A DNA stretch of 5,356 nt, from contig CAMKAB010000079.1 of the NCBI GenBank assembly GCA_946410375.1, positions 1 through 5,356 of the forward strand. The letters are read 5' to 3'. The position numbers and the translations under genes were made by a program. Positions 1 to 5,356 of this stretch are shown here, piece after piece; position 1 is the stretch's first letter, and the number at the start of each line of letters is the position of its first letter. Under the pieces are notes generated by a model. That model was not told where the DNA came from and made no database searches. It worked only from the letters and a program-made list of their open reading frames with translations. Origin of the DNA: an uncultured Spirochaetaceae bacterium. Its GTDB lineage: Bacteria; Spirochaetota; Spirochaetia; Sphaerochaetales; Sphaerochaetaceae.

Positions 1-214
1 CATGCTCTCTTTTTCAATTCATCCTTTCATCCCCGAACTTTCCGTGAAGAACCAAATTTCTTCATACTATTGTCTCCATTCCGAATTATCTAAATACACT
101 TTAATTATAGATTCAGAGGAAACTATACCACATATTTAAAATAAATCATATTACATAATCAACAGAAGCGTTATTCCGTGATTCAACCGTAGCTTTATGC
201 TTGCAAAGGGTCGA
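1..214. other. AT-rich region downstream of rlmI, no complete gene
   Basis: After the rlmI stop at 215 there is no complete reading frame and no strong hairpin with a T-tract on the minus strand. A perfect TATAAT (109-104, minus strand) is present but has no good -35 partner at 16-18 bases. The first three bases of the window read ATG on the minus strand and could be the start of the next gene, with a leader of about 95 bases from that hexamer, but nothing beyond can be seen. Confidence 0.35.
104..109 (-). promoter_or_regulatory. Candidate -10 hexamer (TATAAT) upstream of the left window edge
   Basis: The minus strand carries an exact TATAAT here in the gene-free region after rlmI, pointing toward the left edge, where an ATG lies at 3-1. 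No recognisable TTGACA-like box sits at the right distance (TGTGGT at 17 bases), and such hexamers are common in AT-rich DNA. This is recorded only as a candidate for the next gene's promoter. Confidence 0.2.
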
Positions 215-1591
215 CTATTTCAAAATTCTAAGCGCATATACTTTCAAATACTCGCTTTCAGGGAAAGAAAGCCTCACCGGATGATCCTCCTTTTGACTGA
301 GCGCCTCCAAAATCTGAACTTCTACCCCGGCATCCTTGGCAGCCCAGCCTATCACCGTTCTAAAATCATCCCATTTCAGCGCCCCCGAACAGGAACAGGT
401 AAAAAGAACACCTCCGTTCTTTATCTTTTGCATTGCAAGCCTGTTCAAATCCTTATATCCCTTCTTCGCCTCTTCCAGATTTTTAACCGTTTTGGCGAGT
501 TTCGGAGGATCTAAAATAATCAAGTCGTATAAATCAGAGGGAATCGTTCTCAATTTTGCGAACACATCCGCCTTTTCCGTTGTAATCCGGGAAAACGCAT
601 TCTCAGAGAGCACCCCCTCTCTTATGTTAAGCTTCACATTCCGCATAAGGCACTCAATAGCCGCTTCCGAAACATCCACTGCGTCAACCCGTTCCGCACC
701 GGCGCGCAAAGCGTGTAAAGTAAAAGCGCCGGTATAAGAACAAGCATCAAGAACAATCGGTTTACGATCGGACGAAGAGACCGACATGCGGACATATTTT
801 TCAAACACATTGCGGTTTTCTCTTTGGTCGCAATAAAAACCGCTTTTCTGCCCCGTTCCGGGCGTAAAGGTATAATAAATCCCGCTTTCCTTTATTTGAA
901 TCGGCTCAAAAGCCGCATCGGGATAAAAACGTTCCCCGTTTTTGTAGTACTCTGTGATCTCTTTTAGCTTTTCTATGCCGCAAAACGCAGCATCCGTGTT
1001 TAAAATAATAAGCTCCGGCGAAATTCGCTTCTGAATAGCCGAAACAATATGCTCTCTATTGAAAAAAGCCACCCTTGCCGAAATAACAACTCTCACCAGA
1101 GCCCCGTATACATCCGCAGCCACTCCGGGCAAGTAATCCGCTTCTCCGTGGATAATGCGGAACGCATTCGTATCATCAGAAGAAAAAAAGTGAGCCCGTT
1201 TTGAAATCGATTCCGAAGTTTTTCTTTCCCACCACGCCCCGTCAGGCATATCGTTTTCGTCCCACGAAAGAAGCCGCAGAACAATGTGGCTTTCTTCATC
1301 GTAATAACCCCACGCAATAAAGCGTCCGTTCTTATCCGCAACTTTATGAACACCTGTCCGGGCGATAACGCCCTGTGTTTCAGAATTTTTCCGGTACGCT
1401 CTCTGCAAAGCTGACTGCTGTTTTTTCCCTTCGTCCGGGAATTCCGCAGAAAGGTCTTTCCGCAATGTTTCTTCCCGCCCGTTTTCCAACCGGGCGTCCT
1501 TCCTTGTTCTCTCCTCGTCTATCGCTCCCGTGAAAACCCACGGATGATGGCGCAACAGGCTTTTTTCCTTTCCTTCTTTTATGTAAATCAT
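215..1591 (-). CDS. rlmI: 23S rRNA (cytosine-C5) methyltransferase, RlmI family, with an insertion in the PUA region
   Basis: This is a predicted cytoplasmic SAM-dependent methyltransferase. In E. coli RlmI makes m5C1962 in 23S rRNA; the same target here is inferred from the family. The 458-residue chain begins with a PUA-type start (HPWVFTGAI, residues 16-24), resumes PUA similarity at VADKNGRF (84-91) and ends it near LRLLSW (105-110). A linker with RIIHGEADYLPG (145-156) follows, then the family signature around GQKSGFYCDQRENR (247-260). Motif I is LDACSYTGAF (281-290), with the acidic SAM-ribose residue probably in VDVS (305-308). Motif IV is DPPK (361-364) and motif VI is TCSCS (398-402), whose cysteines match the family's conserved pair. 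DHPV (436-439) and EYLKVY (447-452) close the chain. RlmI is usually about 395 residues; the excess is mostly a polar insertion at about residues 25-79. The ATG is supported by family alignment from residue 4 and by a weak GGGA-type ribosome site. It stands 184 bases after the PII-like gene, so it is probably transcribed independently or by read-through. Confidence 0.93.
   Translation of the reverse strand: MIYIKEGKEKSLLRHHPWVFTGAIDEERTRKDARLENGREETLRKDLSAEFPDEGKKQQSALQRAYRKNSETQGVIARTGVHKVADKNGRFIAWGYYDEESHIVLRLLSWDENDMPDGAWWERKTSESISKRAHFFSSDDTNAFRIIHGEADYLPGVAADVYGALVRVVISARVAFFNREHIVSAIQKRISPELIILNTDAAFCGIEKLKEITEYYKNGERFYPDAAFEPIQIKESGIYYTFTPGTGQKSGFYCDQRENRNVFEKYVRMSVSSSDRKPIVLDACSYTGAFTLHALRAGAERVDAVDVSEAAIECLMRNVKLNIREGVLSENAFSRITTEKADVFAKLRTIPSDLYDLIILDPPKLAKTVKNLEEAKKGYKDLNRLAMQKIKNGGVLFTCSCSGALKWDDFRTVIGWAAKDAGVEVQILEALSQKEDHPVRLSFPESEYLKVYALRILK
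1355..1519 (-). other. Polar insertion in the PUA region of the RlmI-like protein
   Basis: These bases encode residues about 25-79. In ordinary RlmI proteins only about a dozen residues separate HPWVFxGAI from the V-x-D-x-x-G-x-F strand; here there are about 55. The extra part is rich in Arg, Lys, Glu and Gln, has almost no hydrophobic core and keeps the frame open. It is best read as an in-frame insertion forming a flexible or helical loop. The boundaries are approximate, judged by family memory and not by an alignment. Confidence 0.6.
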
Positions 1592-1775
1592 TACCGTTCC
1601 CGCAATACAGAAATAAAAAACTGCAAAATCTATCCGAACCGAACCTTTCGTTCATCAGAAATATATGTATTCATTATTATTCAAACACAACGGACACACC
1701 GGAAAATTTCAAATATCCACCGTTTTTCGTACAAGGCGAACAACCTCGCCCAATCCGCAAGAAACGCTTTATCTC
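1592..1775. other. Intergenic spacer between the PII-like gene and rlmI
   Basis: This 184-base spacer contains no convincing gene. It holds a short inverted repeat at 1735-1750 (5-base arms GGCGA/TCGCC, 6-base loop) that has no T-tract after it on the minus strand, and a weak promoter-like pair closer to rlmI. The spacing suggests that transcription of rlmI is at least partly independent of the upstream operon. Confidence 0.5.
1660..1689 (-). promoter_or_regulatory. Candidate weak promoter for rlmI
   Basis: On the minus strand TATATT (1665-1660) lies 18 bases after TGTGTT (1689-1684), a loose match to a sigma-70 promoter. Transcription would begin near 1653 and give a leader of about 60 bases before the ATG at 1591. 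The region is AT-rich, so a chance match is quite possible. Confidence 0.25.
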
Positions 1776-2426
1776 TCAATTGTTTCCCAGATTCACGAAA
1801 TCAATAACGTCCTGCATAAAGATAACGCCTATTCCCTTTTCCTGCAAACAATCCATATTCTTAATTGAGGTAACAATAGCGTCCGCCTTATCTCGTTCTG
1901 AGAGAATAATGACCATTTCTTTTTCAGGCACTATCGTTATTCCCAGGAAACTATGTTCCGAACCCTTGGGTACTGTTCCTCTGGCATTGCTGATAGTACC
2001 CCCGGAAGCGCCTGCCTTGCGGGCTGTGTCCATAATATCATCCGCATATCCCTTGTTTACAATAATCGTTATCATGGTCCAGTGTTTTCTCATACCATCC
2101 TCCCCAAAAAGTACAGCCGAGCTCATCTCCTCTTCAGATGAAAGATCATTAAAACTTCCGAGAATAGCGCTCACTCCCTGAATCTTCGACTCAGCCTTTA
2201 CCCTGTCTATCACCCGATAAGCGGTATCCTTGCTAACAACATTCAAAATAACTTCCTTGCTCTTGTCTCCCAACCCGAAACGCCGCAAAATCGCAGAGGA
2301 AGCGGTACCCATAGCGGGATATACGGTACCTCCCGTACACCCGCATTCACGGGCGATCCGGGTAAAAAGATCCGCTTGCCCTCTACCCACGATAGTTAAC
2401 ATCAAATTATCGGTTAATATTGTCAT
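1776..2426 (-). CDS. Tandem-domain PII-like regulatory protein (two GlnB-fold halves)
   Basis: This is a 216-residue protein, counted from the ATG at 2426, built of two PII-like (GlnB-fold) units. Unit 1 spans about residues 5-106 and unit 2 about 113-205. Both share a beta-alpha-beta pattern and a GGT turn (residues 32-34 and 142-144, about 110 apart), then a T-loop-like stretch (PAMGTASSAILRRFG in unit 1, NARGTVPKGSEHSFLG in unit 2). PII proteins are trimeric soluble sensors that bind adenine nucleotides and dock on transporters. Here the usual single unit is doubled, so a trimer-like assembly would need a different arrangement. The canonical B-loop (G-R-x-G-D-G-K) and a T-loop uridylylation tyrosine are not seen, so the classical GlnB/GlnK ligand code cannot be assumed. 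The gene starts 2 bases after the DUF1538 stop, which strongly suggests it regulates that membrane protein. An in-frame GTG at 2432 would overlap the upstream stop but sits on the Shine-Dalgarno itself, so the ATG is preferred. Family call is strong; ligand and role are inferred. Confidence 0.88.
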   Translation of the reverse strand: MTILTDNLMLTIVGRGQADLFTRIARECGCTGGTVYPAMGTASSAILRRFGLGDKSKEVILNVVSKDTAYRVIDRVKAESKIQGVSAILGSFNDLSSEEEMSSAVLFGEDGMRKHWTMITIIVNKGYADDIMDTARKAGASGGTISNARGTVPKGSEHSFLGITIVPEKEMVIILSERDKADAIVTSIKNMDCLQEKGIGVIFMQDVIDFVNLGNN

Positions 2427-2428
2427 AC

Positions 2429-3904
2429 TCACCCCTTCAAGGAATTTCCGCCTGCCCTTATATCCTTCGTTTCCGCTTCCGTTTTACGCTGTTTCAGCAT
2501 AAAGATTATGCCCAAAATCTGCACGGACACAAGAGGCGCCAATGCAATCAGACCTACAACTCCGAAAGCCATATCCGCCCTATCCGATGCTCCCATCATA
2601 AAAGACAGAACAAAACTTGTGCTGAGCGGCCCCGAAGCAACCCCGCCCGAATCAAATGCAATTCCCGTAAAAAGAGGAGGACAGAAAAACGACAAAATCA
2701 AACTTAAACATACCGCGATAAACACGAACCAAAGATAATTTATATTGAATAAAGCGCGCGATGCCGCAAGAATCACGGCAAAAGATACTCCGGAGCACAA
2801 AAAAACCGTAACCGTGCGTCTTTTTATTATACCGGCGCTCACATCTTCAACCTGCCTTGTCAACACCCACACCGCAGGCTCAGCAAGAACCACTATCGCA
2901 CCGAATATCAATGAAATCAAAAGGAACACAACATCGGAGTACCCTTTGGAAACTGATGAGCCCAGAACTGCTCCGACTTCCTTAAATCCGTACTCAACAC
3001 CGGTGAGAAACAACACGATTCCGACAAATGCGTAAACAATCCCGAACACAACTTTTCTGAACCTGATTTTCGGGAAATGCATCAATGTGAACTGAAAAAC
3101 GAGAATAATCAGCACGAGCGGAGAGAAACCTATCGCCGTTTGTTTCAGCATGGAAAACAAAACATGAGAAAACCCGTGATTCTCAACCAATGCCGATGCT
3201 TCGCTTATCGCAGCGCTTCCCGAGGGTGACTTCGCCAAAACCGCCATAACCGCCACCGCCAGAATAGGCCCCATTGACGCCACGCCCGTAAGTCCGAATG
3301 AAGAATCCTCCTTTGTTTTCGCGGCGGACGAGACACCCACGCCTATTGCGAGCAACAAAGGCGAGGCAAGCGGTCCCGTTGTGGAACCGGATGCGTCAAA
3401 AGAAATCGACGCCATATTCTGACCGATAAAACACATAAAAACGAGTATCAATCCGTAAAATGCCAAAAACGTATATTTAAGAGGAACTTGTTTTAAGACT
3501 CTGAGAAGCCCTATATCAATAAACAAGCCGAGACCCACCGCAATGAAAATCACAAGAACCTGTTCCTTGATTGCGGGGTTAATGCTATGCACCTGACTTG
3601 CAAGCACGGAAACATCCGGCTCTGCCACCGTTACGCCGAATCCGATTACGAAACCGGTTATCAGAATCAGAGGCAGGCTTCGGCTTCCTGCCAAAACGGA
3701 TCCGAGTTTTTCTCCGAGAGCCGTCATACCGATATCGGTACCGCTCAAAAACAGGGCTAATCCGAGTATCAGAAAAAGCGTACCTATCAAAAAAGGTACC
3801 AGAAGATTCCCGAGAGGCGCCAGAGTGAAATTGATTATCAATACGACAAGCGCCACAGGCAAAACTGAAATAAGCGTTTCTTTAAGTTTTACGATAAAGT
3901 CCAT
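2429..3904 (-). CDS. DUF1538 family membrane transporter, two fused DUF1538 units
   Basis: This is a 491-residue, strongly hydrophobic protein with about 12-14 membrane segments, predicted in the inner membrane. It consists of two homologous halves, about residues 5-224 and 250-470. Matching elements recur at an offset of about 247: FLSGTDIG (52-59) and FLTGVEYG (299-306); AEP followed by VLxxQV (94-105 and 341-352); and an FD-x3-x-x-GPL signature (169-179 and 417-427). The AEP and FD...GPL elements place acidic residues and glycines in hydrophobic surroundings, as expected at an ion or substrate path. A soluble, charged tail follows residue 470. From memory, DUF1538 proteins UmpA and UmpB of Halomonas were reported to act together as a Na+(Li+,K+)/H+ antiporter; this single chain would correspond to both subunits fused. 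Ion antiport is therefore a reasonable but unproven role. The ATG at 3904 has GGGTGAG just upstream. It lies 23 bases after the acidic-protein gene and is coupled to the PII-like gene downstream, suggesting a regulated transporter. Confidence 0.9.
   Translation of the reverse strand: MDFIVKLKETLISVLPVALVVLIINFTLAPLGNLLVPFLIGTLFLILGLALFLSGTDIGMTALGEKLGSVLAGSRSLPLILITGFVIGFGVTVAEPDVSVLASQVHSINPAIKEQVLVIFIAVGLGLFIDIGLLRVLKQVPLKYTFLAFYGLILVFMCFIGQNMASISFDASGSTTGPLASPLLLAIGVGVSSAAKTKEDSSFGLTGVASMGPILAVAVMAVLAKSPSGSAAISEASALVENHGFSHVLFSMLKQTAIGFSPLVLIILVFQFTLMHFPKIRFRKVVFGIVYAFVGIVLFLTGVEYGFKEVGAVLGSSVSKGYSDVVFLLISLIFGAIVVLAEPAVWVLTRQVEDVSAGIIKRRTVTVFLCSGVSFAVILAASRALFNINYLWFVFIAVCLSLILSFFCPPLFTGIAFDSGGVASGPLSTSFVLSFMMGASDRADMAFGVVGLIALAPLVSVQILGIIFMLKQRKTEAETKDIRAGGNSLKG
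2432..2438 (-). promoter_or_regulatory. Ribosome binding site of the PII-like gene, inside the end of the DUF1538 gene
   Basis: Read on the minus strand, GAAGGGG lies in the last sense codons of the DUF1538 gene and is followed after 5 bases (TGAGT) by ATG at 2426-2424. This purine-rich box at good spacing decides the start: the alternative GTG at 2432-2430 shares its first base with the box and has no room for it. The layout TGA-GT-ATG predicts translational coupling, where ribosomes ending on the membrane protein restart on the PII-like protein. Confidence 0.7.
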
Positions 3905-3927
3905 GTCTCACCCGAATTTTAACTTAT

Positions 3928-5349
3928 TTAACGCATCATACGGAATTTTCTATAGGCCATTTCCCGTACTATTTTCCACTCCCCTGAAGAAAACGTTTTT
4001 TGGTTTATTTCTTCCGTTTCGGCACTGACGAGATTTCCCGATTCGTTAAAATACAGGGTAACGTGGGTCCATTTCTGCTTGTTTGCAAGCAACATCTGAG
4101 TCGCCACGCCCTCCTTTCTCATAACCTGAAGCATAGGGTCTTCCGTTTTGTTCATCACGGAAACGGTGATGTCTGCGCCCGGAGTGTTAAACATTTTGTC
4201 TTTTCCGTCCGATTTCTGCGCCCGGTTCACTGAATAAATAAAACTTTCCAAATCATGTAAGTCATTTTTACTTAAAGACTTAACAAACTCGCCAAACGGA
4301 GTGGTATCAGGTATGAAAGTGAATATCTTATCAAAAAGCGGAATATTCCTGTACAAAGGAGCGGAAACGGACTTTTTCTCGAGGTCTTCAAGCGCAGCCG
4401 GAATATCCTCCGCTCCGGAAGCGACCTCAGAAGTTTCGGTATCTTCTTTCAAAACTGAAACATCCTCCTGCGCCGCCTCAGTTGAAACTTCCGGCGCCGC
4501 CTCAACTGATTCAGCGCTCTGAACAGCTTCAACTGATTCTACGCTCTGAACAGCCTCAACTGAACCTTTCTGCGCCGCCTCAACTGATTCTGCGCTCTGA
4601 ACCGCCTCGAGCGCAACTTCCCGAGGCTCTTCCGCCTCGACTTCCGGCACAGCAATCTCTATCGGCTCGGCGGTATTTTCCGCGGATTCAATCTTAATTT
4701 CTATCGGCTCCGAAGCATCCTCCGGCGCCGTAATTACCGGTTCTGCCGCACTCTCTGCGGTTTCGGCATCTTCCTGTAAAGCCGAACCAATTTGCACAGG
4801 CTCCGAAACAGCCTCCACAGGCGCAGCCTCAACTGCTTCTGCGCTCTGAACCGCCTCGACTGCAACTTTCTGCGCCGCCTCAACTGATTCAGCGCTCTGA
4901 ACCGTCTCGAGCGCAACTTCCCGAAGCTCTTCCGCCTCGACTTCCGCCGTTATTTCAGATGCAACCGCTCCGCTTTCTTCAGCCTTTTTTACGATTTCCT
5001 TATCAGTGTCAAGCGCGGGTTCGTCTTCATCATAATCAAAGAGGGAATGCACATCATACAGATCCGAATCGTCGAAATCTTCAGTCTCTTCACTCTCTCG
5101 CGACAAGCTTTCAAACTCGGGATATGCGTTCTCGTCAAGTTCATCCTGCTCCTGCAAAAAGAAGCTTTCTCCGGTATTCTCACCTTCATCAAGATATGAG
5201 TACGACTCGGGATTTAACGAAGAATACTGCGGCTCGAAACCTGCAGCATCGTCCGAATCGATTTCCTCTTCTCTCCAGCCTTCGTCCGCCTTTTCCTCCG
5301 TATACAGAGCATCACCCCGCAAAGCGTTTTGTTCGGACATGCCGGCCAT
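3928..5349 (-). CDS. Acidic repeat-rich protein with an unrecognised C-terminal domain (5' end may be outside the window)
   Basis: I do not recognise this family. The visible chain is 473 residues from the ATG at 5349. Residues 1-128 are very acidic with scattered Tyr/Phe and look disordered (for example SLFDYDEDEP, 102-111). Residues 129-325 are low-complexity Ala/Glu/Val/Ser with repeats: five copies of VQS-x-E-x-VEA (from residues 150, 167, 250, 267 and 276) and EP-V/I motifs between the blocks. Residues about 330-473 have ordinary composition with predicted helices and strands (IPLFDKIFTFIPD; WTHVTLYFNESGNLVSAE) and a basic end, and look like a folded domain. No signal peptide, membrane segment or cysteine is visible. 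The frame is open from 5349 to the window edge and no Shine-Dalgarno lies in the 7 bases upstream, so the start may be further upstream; a second ATG at 5340 is also possible. It precedes the DUF1538 gene by 23 bases and is probably co-transcribed. It resembles bacterial acidic repeat proteins only in general composition. The coding call is strong; the function is unknown. Confidence 0.85.
   Translation of the reverse strand: MAGMSEQNALRGDALYTEEKADEGWREEEIDSDDAAGFEPQYSSLNPESYSYLDEGENTGESFFLQEQDELDENAYPEFESLSRESEETEDFDDSDLYDVHSLFDYDEDEPALDTDKEIVKKAEESGAVASEITAEVEAEELREVALETVQSAESVEAAQKVAVEAVQSAEAVEAAPVEAVSEPVQIGSALQEDAETAESAAEPVITAPEDASEPIEIKIESAENTAEPIEIAVPEVEAEEPREVALEAVQSAESVEAAQKGSVEAVQSVESVEAVQSAESVEAAPEVSTEAAQEDVSVLKEDTETSEVASGAEDIPAALEDLEKKSVSAPLYRNIPLFDKIFTFIPDTTPFGEFVKSLSKNDLHDLESFIYSVNRAQKSDGKDKMFNTPGADITVSVMNKTEDPMLQVMRKEGVATQMLLANKQKWTHVTLYFNESGNLVSAETEEINQKTFSSGEWKIVREMAYRKFRMMR
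4498..4551. repeat. Adjacent 27-base tandem repeats coding VQS(V/A)ESVEA
   Basis: Two 27-base units abut here (4525-4551 and 4498-4524) and encode residues 267-275 and 276-284. Further copies of the same nine-residue unit lie at 4576-4602, 4825-4851 and 4876-4902. Each unit reads VQS-x-E-(S/A)-VEA. The head-to-tail arrangement at 4498-4551 is the signature of replication slippage, and the copy number probably differs between strains (inference). Confidence 0.85.
4571..4646. repeat. Long direct repeat, copy B, inside the acidic protein gene
   Basis: This 76-base segment matches 4871-4946 at an exact offset of 300 bases. I count three differences (at 4591, 4605 and 4625). It encodes residues 235-260 of the acidic protein, including EPREVALEAVQSAESVEAAQ. 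Two of the differences change an amino acid relative to the other copy (Pro for Leu and Ala for Thr), the third is silent. Near-identity at the DNA level points to a recent duplication or continuing gene conversion. Confidence 0.9.
4871..4946. repeat. Long direct repeat, copy A, inside the acidic protein gene
   Basis: This is the partner of 4571-4646 and encodes residues 135-160, including ELREVALETVQSAESVEAAQ. Its 300-base spacing is a multiple of three, so recombination between the copies would delete or duplicate exactly 100 residues without shifting the frame. Confidence 0.9.
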
Positions 5350-5356
5350 AGTGTCG

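Noticed and set aside
132..149. AT-rich inverted repeat in the left spacer as a terminator for rlmI
   Set aside because: About 7 A-T pairs with a bulged base, no GC in the stem and no T-tract; such structures are expected by chance in AT-rich DNA.
197..737. Plus-strand open frames opposite the methyltransferase gene
   Set aside because: They overlap a minus-strand gene with clear family motifs throughout, and their translations show no recognisable domain.
1735..1750. Hairpin after the PII-like gene as an intrinsic terminator
   Set aside because: The stem has only 5 base pairs and no run of T follows on the minus strand (TTGTACG).
1776..2426. Classical GlnB/GlnK nitrogen regulator
   Set aside because: The protein has two PII-like units and lacks the uridylylation tyrosine and the canonical B-loop, and its neighbour is not an ammonium transporter.
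4498..4946. CRISPR array
   Set aside because: The repeats are in-frame coding units of different spacing without unique spacers of constant length, and lie inside one open frame.
3928..5349. Homologue of the Treponema acidic repeat protein arp
   Set aside because: The repeat unit here (VQSxESVEA) and the C-terminal domain do not match the arp repeat as I remember it; only the acidic, repetitive nature is shared.
4301..5351. Plus-strand and alternative-frame open frames across the acidic repeat gene
   Set aside because: They arise from repetitive, stop-poor DNA; their translations are Ser/Pro/Arg-rich shadows of the repeat.

Overview
All four genes in this window lie on the minus strand, so transcription runs from high to low coordinates. 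The DNA has moderate GC, with AT-rich spacers and closely packed genes, as in a bacterial chromosome. The gene content (a membrane protein made of two DUF1538 halves, a double PII-like protein, an acidic repeat protein and an RlmI-type rRNA methyltransferase) reminds me of a host-associated spirochaete of the Treponema type. That is an impression from protein content, not a proof. An anaerobic Firmicute cannot be excluded.

Layout in order of transcription. (1) About 5349-3928: an acidic, repeat-rich protein of at least 473 residues, with a low-complexity Ala/Glu/Val central region and an unrecognised folded C-terminal domain. Its reading frame stays open to the window edge, so the true start may be outside. 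(2) 3904-2429: a 491-residue polytopic membrane protein whose two halves are recognisable copies of the DUF1538 unit. (3) 2426-1776: a protein with two PII-like halves in one chain, starting 2 bases after the DUF1538 stop codon. (4) 1591-215, after a 184-base spacer: a class I SAM-dependent 23S rRNA methyltransferase of the RlmI family, with an unusual polar insertion of about 45 residues in its N-terminal PUA region. The last 214 bases (214-1) are AT-rich and hold no complete gene.

Genes 1-3 look like one operon (gaps of 23 and 2 bases). The simplest model is a membrane transporter (DUF1538) controlled by a dedicated PII-like protein, analogous to AmtB-GlnK or SbtA-SbtB, with the acidic repeat protein as a co-transcribed partner of unknown role. 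The methyltransferase is probably a separate housekeeping gene that may have its own weak promoter in the spacer. The DUF1538/tandem-PII/acidic-protein set is the part of the window most likely to be an incompletely described system.
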